NCBI RefSeq assembly: GCF_048541585.1
Contig: NZ_CP183303.1
Coordinates: 248,001 to 312,000 of the forward strand
Direction of reading: 5' to 3'
Length of the DNA: 64,000 nt
From: Legionella_C sp048541585
GTDB lineage: Bacteria > Pseudomonadota > Gammaproteobacteria > Legionellales > Legionellaceae
In this document: positions 44,475 through 53,059 of the stretch, in pieces
How positions within the stretch are numbered: the first letter of the stretch is position 1
Layout: each line of letters begins with the position of its first letter
The notes under the pieces: model-generated
What the model was told of the DNA's origin: nothing
Database searches by the model: none
The model's input: only the letters and a program-made list of their open reading frames with translations
Translations under genes and position numbers: made by a program

Positions 44475-45896
44475 ATGGTTTTTTCTTCTTTAATTTTTTT
44501 GTTTCTTTTTCTTCCTAGTGTTAGTTTAACTTATTTTGTTTTCCTTAAACGCATTAAATTACAAAATTTTATCTTAGCGTTTTCTAGTTTAGCTTTTTAC
44601 TACTGGGGTGAAAAAGATCACATCTTTATTATGTTGGCTTGTATTCTTATTAATTACCTATGTGGTGTATTAATTAATGATAGCCAGAGCGAAAAATACC
44701 GAAAAATTTATTTAGGTACAGCCATTGTTTCTTCTCTAAGTCTATTAATTTATTTTAAGTATTTTAATTTTTTCATATCAACAGCAAGTCACCTTCTAAA
44801 TTTTGATATTAACAATTTTGGTCAAATAGCATTGCCGCTAGGTATTAGTTTTTATACTTTTCATGCACTTAGCTATGTTATTGATGTTTATTGGAAAAAA
44901 GTCCAGGTCGAGCGAAATTTTATTACTTTTCTAGGTTATGTATCCTTATTTCCTCAGCTAGTTGCGGGACCTATTGTTCGTTACCGAGATATAAGACATT
45001 CCTTTCATAAACGTTATATTACGCGAGTTGGATTTCGTAATGGTATACTGCGTTTTTGTTTTGGTCTTGGCAAAAAAGTACTTATTGCAAATCAAGTTGC
45101 AGTCATTGCTGATATTATTTTTAGTTTACCTGCAACAGACTTAACGTTTGGTTTAGCTTGGTTTGGAGCCATTGCCTATACCCTCCAAATTTATTTTGAT
45201 TTTTCTGGTTATTCAGATATGGCTATTGGTATTGGCCTTATGTTTGGTTTTAAATATAAAGAGAATTTTAAATTTCCTTATAATGCTTTATCAATCCAAG
45301 AGTTTTGGCGTAAATGGCATATTTCCTTATCAAGTTGGTTTAGAGATTATGTTTATATACCACTAGGTGGAAATCGTATATCGCCTATGCGAACCTATCT
45401 AAACTTATTAATTGTTTTTGGACTATGCGGTTTTTGGCATGGAGCAAATTACACTTTTATTATTTGGGGCCTTTTTCATGGTTTGTTTTTAATTTTAGAG
45501 AGGACCTCATTTGGCGTATTCATAAGTCGCTTACCTAAAATACTGCGCCATCTCTATGTGTTATTAGCTGTTATAGTTGGGTGGGTATTTTTTAGAGAAG
45601 ATAACATATGGCAAGCTTTTCTATTTCTTAAAGCAATGTTTTTGCCTCACGGATTTAATCTTAGAATTATAGATAGCCATATACATATACTTTTAATGAT
45701 AGCTTATTTAGTTGGTATTATATTAGCATTAGGTATTACTGAAAAAATAAAAGATTGCATAGTTACCAAATATAATAAGAAATTAATTATAGGTTATAAG
45801 CAATTAAGTATGCTAATGGCCTTAATAATTTTATTTTTAGCAACATTGCCTTTAAGCAATAATTCATATAACCCTTTTCTCTATTTTAAATTTTAA
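44475..45896 (+). CDS. MBOAT family O-acyltransferase (AlgI-like)
   Basis: A 473-residue polytopic membrane protein with 11-12 hydrophobic segments. Family markers are ALPLGISFYTFHALSYVIDVY, FPQLVAGPIVRYRDI, LQIYFDFSGYSDMAIGIG, FWRKWHISLSSWFRDYVYIP and GFWHGANYTFIIWGLFHG, the last carrying the catalytic histidine. AlgI-type proteins pass acetyl groups to the periplasmic face. The next gene encodes the partner SGNH transferase. The alginate polymer genes are absent, so the target is more likely an O-antigen sugar. An 11-base spacing links the two genes. Confidence 0.92.
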   Translation: MVFSSLIFLFLFLPSVSLTYFVFLKRIKLQNFILAFSSLAFYYWGEKDHIFIMLACILINYLCGVLINDSQSEKYRKIYLGTAIVSSLSLLIYFKYFNFFISTASHLLNFDINNFGQIALPLGISFYTFHALSYVIDVYWKKVQVERNFITFLGYVSLFPQLVAGPIVRYRDIRHSFHKRYITRVGFRNGILRFCFGLGKKVLIANQVAVIADIIFSLPATDLTFGLAWFGAIAYTLQIYFDFSGYSDMAIGIGLMFGFKYKENFKFPYNALSIQEFWRKWHISLSSWFRDYVYIPLGGNRISPMRTYLNLLIVFGLCGFWHGANYTFIIWGLFHGLFLILERTSFGVFISRLPKILRHLYVLLAVIVGWVFFREDNIWQAFLFLKAMFLPHGFNLRIIDSHIHILLMIAYLVGIILALGITEKIKDCIVTKYNKKLIIGYKQLSMLMALIILFLATLPLSNNSYNPFLYFKF

Positions 45897-45906
45897 TGAT
45901 ACTTAA

Positions 45907-47061
45907 ATGAAAACTACTGATAAGTTATTGATTCTAGCTTTTATAATTTTTATTTTTACGCCTGGTATTGGCCTTTTTCTAAAAAAGGATCCTAATGAGA
46001 TTAGAACCGCATTAAATCGCGAACCTAATTCTTTTCCAGCTGTAAATTTTAAACGCTTAGGCAAAACTAATTTTAAAGGTATTGAAAGCTGGTTTGCCGA
46101 TCAGGCATTATTAGTTACTTCATTTAGTAAGTTTTGGAGTGATTTTAATTATTCTCTTGGCGTTAGTTCCAAACCTAAAGACACCATTATTGGCAAAAAT
46201 GGCTGGCTCTTTTTAGGCAATTTTTATAATTCTCCTCTAGATCAATACACCGGTAAACTACCACCAACCAGTGCAGAAATAAACTCTACTTCAAATTCAA
46301 TTAAGCGTCTATACAATGTTGCTCAGCAGAATAATATTCCTTTCTTAGTAACAATTGCGCCAGATAAACAAACTATTTATCCTGAGTTTCTACCTTCCTA
46401 TTTAAAGAAGACGACCCTTCCAACCCGCTATGATTTAATTATGGAGCAGTTAAAGGCTAATCATATTGACTTTATCGATCTAGAAGAAGTTGAGTTAAAA
46501 GCTAAAAATACTTTAGGTCAAAAATATGGAGATATTTATCTCAAATGCGATAGTCATTGGAATATGCTAGGAGCGTACGCTGCTTATCAAGCTATAGCAA
46601 ATTATATAATTAAGCTTGGGATACAAATTAATAAAATTAATTACGATTTTATACCTGGAAAAAACAAACGTGGAGATTTATCTCACTTTATTCAAATAAC
46701 TACGTGTGAATCAAATCATCCACTTCCTGATACTTCTACGTTAGCTATAGATTGGTGGGAGAAGGATGAAAGTGGAAAACATAAGCTAACGCCTTTTACC
46801 TATTCTTCTAAAAATGGTTTGCTAATGCCACATGAAGTCATTAATAAATCAGTTAAGAACAATTTAACTGCGCTGGTAATCGGAGATAGCTTTTTAGAAT
46901 CATTAATGTTTTATTTCCGTAATAACTTTCATAATACAATACGTGTCCATGTTTCTAATAGAAACATTAAGCTTACAGAGTTAATCAATCGTTACCATCC
47001 CGATATAATTATCTTTGAATTAGTAGAGCGATCGTTGATGAACTTTTATACCGAGCTCTAG
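45907..47061 (+). CDS. AlgJ/AlgX-like periplasmic O-acetyltransferase
   Basis: A 384-residue protein with an N-terminal membrane anchor (LLILAFIIFIFTPGIGLFL) and a periplasmic SGNH/DHHW-type domain. CDSHWNMLGAYAAYQAI (about 214-230) supplies the Asp-His pair and VIGDSFLESLMFYFR (about 325-339) the nucleophile serine. IGKNGWLFLGNF and PDKQTIYPEFLP are other AlgJ-like markers. It is the transferase half of the AlgI/AlgJ system, putting acetyl groups on a polysaccharide. It is in an operon with the MBOAT gene upstream. Confidence 0.88.
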   Translation: MKTTDKLLILAFIIFIFTPGIGLFLKKDPNEIRTALNREPNSFPAVNFKRLGKTNFKGIESWFADQALLVTSFSKFWSDFNYSLGVSSKPKDTIIGKNGWLFLGNFYNSPLDQYTGKLPPTSAEINSTSNSIKRLYNVAQQNNIPFLVTIAPDKQTIYPEFLPSYLKKTTLPTRYDLIMEQLKANHIDFIDLEEVELKAKNTLGQKYGDIYLKCDSHWNMLGAYAAYQAIANYIIKLGIQINKINYDFIPGKNKRGDLSHFIQITTCESNHPLPDTSTLAIDWWEKDESGKHKLTPFTYSSKNGLLMPHEVINKSVKNNLTALVIGDSFLESLMFYFRNNFHNTIRVHVSNRNIKLTELINRYHPDIIIFELVERSLMNFYTEL

Positions 47062-47211
47062 TGTTAAATTGGTATCGGTCTTGCCTAAGTTGCTAATCTA
47101 TTTAGCTTAAGTTACAAATATTACTTAAGTCATTAGGCAATGGCAAAAAAAATTCTCAATGAGCTGGGCAGCGTAAATGATTAATATAAGCCATAAAACC
47201 TACATTCTGAA
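47062..47211. other. intergenic region with terminator-like hairpin
   Basis: TTGCCTAA (47081-47088) and TTAGGCAA (47133-47140) form an 8-bp stem that encloses a smaller pair around ACTTAAGT. The A-rich TGGCAAAAAAAATTC follows. It stands 20 bases after the AlgJ-like stop, so it may end the O-acetylation operon. No gene is seen. Confidence 0.4.
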
Positions 47212-47268
47212 ATATAACCTATCTATTAAATAAAAATGCTTAAGGAAATAGAGGCAAATAGGTTATAT
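47212..47268. repeat. 11-bp perfect inverted repeat before rfbF
   Basis: ATATAACCTAT (47212-47222) is matched in inverted orientation at 47258-47268 across 35 bases. It is upstream of rfbF and could be a regulator site or a small palindromic element. The region from 47269 to 47450 contains no gene; an in-frame upstream ATG at 47361 has no ribosome binding site. Confidence 0.5.
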
Positions 47269-47450
47269 ATGTCTGCTAATGACTCCACCAACTATCACTT
47301 CTCATGCTTAATTAGAAATTTTTAGTGCTAAATTTATAAGTTTAGTAATCTAAGATTAAAATGTGCAAAAAACAAAACGTTCACTTGCTTAAAATAAATT
47401 ATTTTTTTATTATGGCGGTAAAATATTTACTCAATAAAAAGGCCTTTGCA

Positions 47451-48287
47451 ATGAAAGCAGTTATTTTAGCGGGCGGCTTAGGGACAAGAATTAGCGAAGA
47501 AACTGCAGTTCGTCCAAAGCCTATGATCGAAATTGGTGGTAAGCCCATTTTGTGGCATATCATGAAAATCTATTCTACTTATGAGATTTATGATTTTATT
47601 ATTTGCCTAGGTTACAAAGGCTATGTCATTAAAGAATATTTTGCTAATTATTTTCTGCATATGTCTGATGTAACACTTAATATTGCAAAAAATTCTGTTG
47701 AAGTTCATCAAAATAATGCTGAGCCCTGGCGTATCACGCTCGTTGAAACGGGGGAAGATACCATGACAGGAGGCCGCTTAAAACGAGTGCAAAGATATCT
47801 TAATGATGAGGATTTTTGTTTTACTTATGGTGATGGTGTCGCAGATATTAATATTGCTAAATTAATTGCTTATCATAAACAACAAAAGACTTTAGCAACC
47901 TTAACTGCTATACAACCACCAGGTCGTTTTGGTGCGCTTTCTTTTAACAAAAATAAAGTTTCAGGATTTGCTGAAAAAGTACGTGGTGATGGCGGCTGGG
48001 TAAATGGGGGGTTTTTTGTTTTATCGCCAAAAGTTATCGATTATATTGAAGATGATCAAACAATTTGGGAAAGAGAACCCCTAGAACGCTTAGCTATAGA
48101 GGGACAATTATCAGCCTATAAACATGATGGATTTTGGCACCCTATGGATACGCTACGTGATAAAAATTATTTAGAGGATTTATGGCAAGCTTCAAAAGCA
48201 CCTTGGCATATTTGGCACAATAATTTTACCTTATCAGATAAATTATTAGTAGAAAAAAGCTCACCTACAGAAGTTGAATATATTTAA
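47451..48287 (+). CDS. rfbF: glucose-1-phosphate cytidylyltransferase
   Basis: From ATG 47451 (AAAGG 8 bases before) the product has 278 residues and starts MKAVILAGGLGTRISEET. ETAVRPKPMIEIGGKPILWH and the later TYGDGVADINI, GRFGALSF and EKVRGDGGWVNGGFFVL are hallmarks of RfbF/DdhA. It makes CDP-glucose, the entry point of all CDP-3,6-dideoxyhexose pathways. Next comes rfbG after 18 bases. The C-terminus is about 20 residues longer than usual, with a non-conserved tail. Confidence 0.95.
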   Translation: MKAVILAGGLGTRISEETAVRPKPMIEIGGKPILWHIMKIYSTYEIYDFIICLGYKGYVIKEYFANYFLHMSDVTLNIAKNSVEVHQNNAEPWRITLVETGEDTMTGGRLKRVQRYLNDEDFCFTYGDGVADINIAKLIAYHKQQKTLATLTAIQPPGRFGALSFNKNKVSGFAEKVRGDGGWVNGGFFVLSPKVIDYIEDDQTIWEREPLERLAIEGQLSAYKHDGFWHPMDTLRDKNYLEDLWQASKAPWHIWHNNFTLSDKLLVEKSSPTEVEYI

Positions 48288-48305
48288 TTCGAGTTATAAA
48301 TAATT

Positions 48306-49361
48306 ATGAATTTTTGGCAAGGAAGAAAAGTTTTTCTTACTGGGCATACAGGCTTTAAAGGCAGCTGGCTTGCACTATGGCTGCAGCTCTTAGAGGCAAG
48401 AGTAACGGGCCTTGCGCTTTCTCCGCCCACCACGCCTTCTCTTTTTGAGTTAGCAGATGTTGCTTCAGGCATGACTAGCGTTATTGCCGATATAAGGAAT
48501 TTTGATTCAGTTTATCAGGCATTTAAAGAATATGAACCTGAAATTGTTATTCATATGGCAGCGCAGCCTTTAGTTCGAGCCTCTTATCAAATACCTATAG
48601 AAACTTATGCCACAAATGTTTTAGGTACAGTACATGTATTAGAAGCAGCAAGGCAAGTTGGTTCGGTAAAAACTATCGTTAATATAACGACTGATAAGTG
48701 TTATGAAAATCAAGAATGGCATTGGGGCTATCGTGAAAATGATAAACTAGGAGGGTATGATCCTTATAGTAACAGTAAAGCCTGTGCTGAGCTAGTTACT
48801 AATGCCTATCGTAGTTCTTATTTTAATGATACGGGTATAGGCTTGGCATCTGCTCGGGCAGGAAATGTTATTGGTGGCGGTGATTGGGCAGAAGATCGGC
48901 TAATTCCTGATATTATGCGTGCTTGCATAAAGCAGAATCCTATACTCATACGTAATCCACATTCAATACGCCCTTGGCAACATGTTTTAGAACCGTTGTA
49001 TGGTTATTTATTATTAGCAGAAAAGTTACACAAGGACCCGGCTTGCTTTGCTCAAGGCTGGAACTTTGGGCCCAATGAAGCTGACGCAAAGCCTGTAGAT
49101 TGGATTGTTGATTTTATTGTAAGGCATTGGGGACAACAAGCTAGCTGGTATTTAGATGACAAGAAACACCTTCATGAAGCAACTTATTTGAAACTTGACT
49201 GCTCTAAAGCTAAATCTCAATTAAATTGGCAACCACAATGGACTTTAGAGAAAGGGTTATTGGAGACTATTTCCTGGTATCAAGCATTCCAAGCTTCAGA
49301 AAATATGCGTACTAAAACAGTAAACCAAATTTTAAGTTTTTTAGAAAATTTAAAATCTTAA
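48306..49361 (+). CDS. rfbG: CDP-glucose 4,6-dehydratase
   Basis: A 351-residue short-chain dehydrogenase: FLTGHTGFKGSWLALWLQ (NAD loop, RfbG-type), AAQPLVRASYQIPIETY, NITTDKCYENQEW (catalytic T-D-K), and YDPYSNSKACAEL with the Y-x3-K pair. ARAGNVIGGGDWAEDRLIPD is specific to this group. It converts CDP-glucose to CDP-4-keto-6-deoxyglucose. Between rfbF and the rfbH-like gene in one operon. Confidence 0.95.
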   Translation: MNFWQGRKVFLTGHTGFKGSWLALWLQLLEARVTGLALSPPTTPSLFELADVASGMTSVIADIRNFDSVYQAFKEYEPEIVIHMAAQPLVRASYQIPIETYATNVLGTVHVLEAARQVGSVKTIVNITTDKCYENQEWHWGYRENDKLGGYDPYSNSKACAELVTNAYRSSYFNDTGIGLASARAGNVIGGGDWAEDRLIPDIMRACIKQNPILIRNPHSIRPWQHVLEPLYGYLLLAEKLHKDPACFAQGWNFGPNEADAKPVDWIVDFIVRHWGQQASWYLDDKKHLHEATYLKLDCSKAKSQLNWQPQWTLEKGLLETISWYQAFQASENMRTKTVNQILSFLENLKS

Positions 49362-49402
49362 TAAACGAATTTATTCTAAGATGAATATTAGGAGATAACT
49401 GA

Positions 49403-50605
49403 ATGAGCAGTAACTATTTACATGTGCCTTACGGAAGAACAGTGCATGGTGAAGAGGAAATAGCGGCCGTTGTTAATGTACTACGTAGCTCGACCCAAAT
49501 GGGAAAGCATGTTCGTGAGATGGAAGAAAAAGTCGCTCATTTATTTAATAAACAATATGGAGTGATGGTCAATTCTGGCTCATCGGCTAATTACTTAGCG
49601 ATGGAAATAGCAAATCTTCCAGCTGGGGCTGAAGTTATTACACCTGTATTAACTTTTTCTACTACCGTAGCACCTATAGTCAAAAATAATTTAGTTCCAG
49701 CTTTTATTGATGTCGAACCTGGTACTTTTAATATTGATGCCAGTCAAGTTGAGGCTATGATTACTCCACAGACTAAGGCATTTATGATTCCTAATTTATT
49801 AGGTAATTTACCTGACTGGAAAAAGCTAAGGGAAATTGCTAATCAATATAATTTGCTGGTAATTGAAGATTCTTGTGATACGTTGGGAGCAACAATAGAA
49901 GGTATCTCGGTTGGCCATTATACGGATATAAGCACAACTAGTTTTTATGGCTCACATGTCATTAATTGTGCAGGAAATGGTGGTATGTTATGCCTTAATG
50001 AGGCGATGCTAGCAGAAAAAGCTAAATTATTACGTAGTTGGGGTCGTAGTTCATCATTATTTATTGAATCTGAAGCAATTGAAAATCGTTTTAATACTAA
50101 AGTTGATGATATTGAATATGATGCTAAATTTGTGTTTGAGACCTTAGGTTACAATTTAGAACCCTCTGAGATGGGCGCTGCTTTCGGATTAGTGCAATTA
50201 AGTAAGCTTGATAAAAATATTATGGTTCGTGAGGAAGCTTTTAAGCAACATACGGAATTTTTTAGTCAATATCAAGATTGGTTCATCCTACCAAAGCAAC
50301 TTCCTAACTCTAGAACAGGTTGGTTAGCTTTTGCATTAACATTAAAAGAAGATGCTCCCTTTTCTCGTAGAGAATTGCAGATTTTCTTAGAAAAACGCAA
50401 TATCCAGACTCGTACTGTATTCACTGGAAATATTTTACGTCAACCAGGTTTTAAACACATCTCAAGAAAGGAATCAGCTAATGGTTATGCATGCGCTGAT
50501 CAAGTTATGCGTGGCGGAATTTTACTAGGATGTCATCATGGACTAACAGCTGAAATGATTGCCCATATCCATAATTCCTTTACTGATTTTCAGAAACAAT
50601 ATTAA
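49403..50605 (+). CDS. RfbH-like PLP-dependent 3-dehydrase lacking the iron-sulfur motif
   Basis: A 400-residue DegT/DnrJ/EryC1/StrS fold protein. The PLP pocket shows NSGSSANYLAMEI and VIEDSCDTLGA. The position of the Schiff-base lysine holds histidine (SFYGSHVI, H185), the mark of 3-dehydrases (RfbH/DdhC, ColD) rather than aminotransferases. RfbH and DdhC have a GRDCWC motif with further cysteines for a [2Fe-2S] cluster. Here that position is GRSSSLF (214-220) and no cysteine group follows. No E3 reductase gene (ddhD/rfbI) lies in the window. A ColD-like mechanism, needing glutamate instead of an electron donor, is therefore possible. Predicted product is CDP-4-keto-3,6-dideoxyglucose, inferred from context. 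Confidence 0.85.
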   Translation: MSSNYLHVPYGRTVHGEEEIAAVVNVLRSSTQMGKHVREMEEKVAHLFNKQYGVMVNSGSSANYLAMEIANLPAGAEVITPVLTFSTTVAPIVKNNLVPAFIDVEPGTFNIDASQVEAMITPQTKAFMIPNLLGNLPDWKKLREIANQYNLLVIEDSCDTLGATIEGISVGHYTDISTTSFYGSHVINCAGNGGMLCLNEAMLAEKAKLLRSWGRSSSLFIESEAIENRFNTKVDDIEYDAKFVFETLGYNLEPSEMGAAFGLVQLSKLDKNIMVREEAFKQHTEFFSQYQDWFILPKQLPNSRTGWLAFALTLKEDAPFSRRELQIFLEKRNIQTRTVFTGNILRQPGFKHISRKESANGYACADQVMRGGILLGCHHGLTAEMIAHIHNSFTDFQKQY

Positions 50606-50621
50606 ATTATATTTTTCTTAA

Positions 50622-51017
50622 ATGACAATAATTAATACAGCTACACAGCATCAATTAATTAAGTTTCTTTTAATTGGTGCTTTAAATACTCTAGTGGGTT
50701 ATTTATTATATGCATTTTTCATTTGTTTAGGTATAAATTATCCTTTGGCAATTTTTTTGGCAACTTTATTAGGAGTCTTATTTAACTTTAAGACTATAGG
50801 AAAAATTGTTTTTAACAATACCAAAAAGAACCTATTTCATAAGTTTTTTAGTGTGTATTTAATCGCTTATTTTATAAATTTAGGTTTGATCAAGCTATTT
50901 GGGTTAATTACAACTAACCTTTATCTAGCTGGTTTTTTCTCCCTAATTCCAGTAGCAATAATAACATTTACTTTAAACAAATATTTTGTTTTTAAGGACA
51001 ATTATGACGTTAATTAG
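50622..51017 (+). CDS. gtrA: GtrA-family membrane protein (putative flippase)
   Basis: A 131-residue protein with four hydrophobic segments, standard for GtrA. QLIKFLLIGALNTLVGYLLY and FNFKTIGKIVFN are the family signatures. GtrA is thought to flip undecaprenyl-phosphate-linked sugar across the inner membrane. It overlaps gtrB by 14 bases and starts 17 bases after the 3-dehydrase gene, so the membrane step is transcribed with the sugar-nucleotide genes. Confidence 0.88.
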   Translation: MTIINTATQHQLIKFLLIGALNTLVGYLLYAFFICLGINYPLAIFLATLLGVLFNFKTIGKIVFNNTKKNLFHKFFSVYLIAYFINLGLIKLFGLITTNLYLAGFFSLIPVAIITFTLNKYFVFKDNYDVN

Positions 51018-51969
51018 TATTGTTACGCCTTGCTTTAATGAAGAAGATAATGTTGAAGAACTCTATAGGCAGGTAAAAACCGTTTTTAGCCAGTTACCCG
51101 ACTATCGTTATGAGCATATTTTTATTGATAATGCCTCTACTGATAAAACAGTTAGTATTTTAAAAAAAATAGCTACCGTAGATAAAAATATTAAAATTAT
51201 TGTGAATTCACGTAATTTTGGCCATATTCGTTCGCCCTATTATGGCTTACTCCAAGCGTATGGTGATGCAGTAATTTTATTAGTTGCTGATTTACAAGAC
51301 CCGCCTGAATTAATTAAAACGTTTATTACTGAGTGGGAAAAAGGTAATAAAATTATTATTGGTGTCAAACCTAAAAGTGAAGAATCGCGCATAATGTTTA
51401 ATATTCGGAAATTAGGTTATTATTGGATAGGTAAAATTGCGGATATTAAATTAATTAAAAATTTTACAGGTTTTGGATTATATGATAGGGAAGTTATGAA
51501 GGCTTTACGAGCTTATGATGATCCCTATCCTTATTTTAGAGGCATGATTGCTGATATTGGTTTTAATATTGTAGAAATTCCTTATCAGCAGCCAAAAAGA
51601 AAAAAAGGCGTATCAAAAAATAATTTCTACAGTTTATATGACATAGGGATGCTCGGAATCACCAGCTATTCAAAAATTCCTTTACGATTAGCGGCAATGG
51701 GCGGTTTTTTTCTTAGTGCCATTAGTTTAACTATTTCAATTGTATTTTTTATTTTTAAACTAATTTTTTGGAATACTTTTAATGCTGGAATAGCACCTGT
51801 ATTAATAGGTTTGTTTTTCTTCTCTTCGGTTCAATTATTTTTTATTGGATTATTAGGTGAATATATTGCATCTATTAATACCCGCGTAATGAGACGCCCT
51901 TTAGTAATTGAAAAAGAACGTATTAATTTTGAAAAAAGAGTAGTAGATGTCGTTCAACTCATGGATTAA
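51004..51969 (+). CDS. gtrB: GtrB-like undecaprenyl-phosphate glycosyltransferase
   Basis: A 321-residue GT2 enzyme of the GtrB/dolichol-phosphate-mannose-synthase group. It starts MTLISIVTPCFNEEDNVEEL. VNSRNFGHIRSPYYGLLQA, LLVADLQDPPELI (catalytic D-x-Q-D) and YRMGMIADIGF-like FRGMIADIGFNIVEI follow, then two C-terminal membrane helices (about 232-300). It loads a sugar onto undecaprenyl phosphate. I chose ATG 51004 because AAGGA lies 7 bases before it; a TTG at 50986 is the alternative. The position between sugar-nucleotide genes suggests that its donor may be the CDP sugar made here rather than UDP-glucose. Confidence 0.88.
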   Translation: MTLISIVTPCFNEEDNVEELYRQVKTVFSQLPDYRYEHIFIDNASTDKTVSILKKIATVDKNIKIIVNSRNFGHIRSPYYGLLQAYGDAVILLVADLQDPPELIKTFITEWEKGNKIIIGVKPKSEESRIMFNIRKLGYYWIGKIADIKLIKNFTGFGLYDREVMKALRAYDDPYPYFRGMIADIGFNIVEIPYQQPKRKKGVSKNNFYSLYDIGMLGITSYSKIPLRLAAMGGFFLSAISLTISIVFFIFKLIFWNTFNAGIAPVLIGLFFFSSVQLFFIGLLGEYIASINTRVMRRPLVIEKERINFEKRVVDVVQLMD

Positions 51970-53059
51970 AAATTCTATTACAGAAGAAAAATTTACTCAA
52001 AGAAGTCAATTAAATTTATTGGCTAAAGATTTAAATTTTATTTTGCTGCAAATGGGTTCTTTATGGGAAAATTTACGTAATAAACGCCTATTTATTACGG
52101 GCGCAACAGGTTTTTTTGGCTGCTGGTTACTTGAAAGTTTTTTATGGGCAAATGAAAAGCTTAGCCTAAATGCAACAGTAACTTTATTAACTCGTCATAA
52201 AGCAAGCTTTGTTAATAGATATCCTCATCTAGCGCAAAATTCGACCTTTACCTTTTTGGAAGGTGATGTTAGTAACTTTACATTCCCTAAGGAGCAATTT
52301 GATTTTATTATCCATGCAGCGACAGATGTTGGTGCTAGTTTAGATAAAGTAAAGTTGCTGTCTACCTGGAATACTATTGTTGATGGTACCAAACGAGTAC
52401 TTGAATTTGCAGCGTATTCTCAGGCAAAACAGATTCTATTAACAAGTTCAGGTGCTGTATATGGAAAACAGACTCCTGAGTTAAGTCATCTTTTAGAATC
52501 TCATAGTTGTGAGCTTAAGCTAGATGAGGGATACTCAACTTACGCAGTCGGTAAATTCGCAGCAGAATATCTTAGCGTATTGTATGCTAAACAGTATAAT
52601 CTAGATATAAAAATTGCTCGCTGTTTTACATTCATTGGGCCTTATCTCCCTTTAACGGCCAATTTTGCCATCGCGCAATTTATTCGTAGTGGTTTGCGAG
52701 GGGAAGATATAATAATTAATGGTGATGGTAGTCCTTATCGTTCTTATTTATATGCTGCAGATCTGGTAATATGGTTATGGACTATTTTATTTAAAGGGCA
52801 AATACTTCGCCCATATAATGTAGGTTCTGATCAAGCAATCTCTATTAAAGAACTAGCGTTGATAGTATCGAGCTGTTTTGATTCTAAGCCTCAAGTTAAA
52901 ATCATGAAGCCGGCTACGGGTGCTCTTCCTGAGCGTTATGTACCTAATGTGCAGCGCGCTCAAGTTGAATTAGGGTTAACCCAGCAAATTAGCTTAGTAC
53001 AGGCAATACAAACAACCATTAATTGGTATACTTCTTTTGGAAAAAATTATGCAGGTTAA
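51947..53059 (+). CDS. NAD-dependent epimerase/reductase, probable CDP-sugar 4-reductase
   Basis: A 370-residue extended short-chain dehydrogenase. RLFITGATGFFGCWLLES (about 45-62) binds NAD(P), FIIHAATDVGASLDK follows, and YSTYAVGKFAAEYL holds the Y-x3-K pair. GDGSPYRSYLYAADLVIW and YNVGSDQAISIKELA match enzymes that reduce 4-keto deoxysugars. The first ~40 residues are an extra helical extension. It overlaps gtrB by 23 bases and the next gene by 11. In a yersiniose-type pathway it would perform the final keto reduction (YerF-like role). Family assignment is firm and the substrate inferred. Confidence 0.8.
   Translation: MSFNSWIKNSITEEKFTQRSQLNLLAKDLNFILLQMGSLWENLRNKRLFITGATGFFGCWLLESFLWANEKLSLNATVTLLTRHKASFVNRYPHLAQNSTFTFLEGDVSNFTFPKEQFDFIIHAATDVGASLDKVKLLSTWNTIVDGTKRVLEFAAYSQAKQILLTSSGAVYGKQTPELSHLLESHSCELKLDEGYSTYAVGKFAAEYLSVLYAKQYNLDIKIARCFTFIGPYLPLTANFAIAQFIRSGLRGEDIIINGDGSPYRSYLYAADLVIWLWTILFKGQILRPYNVGSDQAISIKELALIVSSCFDSKPQVKIMKPATGALPERYVPNVQRAQVELGLTQQISLVQAIQTTINWYTSFGKNYAG

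Noticed and set aside
49403..50605. Sugar aminotransferase (DegT family) as the function
   Set aside because: The PLP-binding lysine is replaced by histidine at H185, so ordinary transamination chemistry with a Schiff-base lysine is unlikely.
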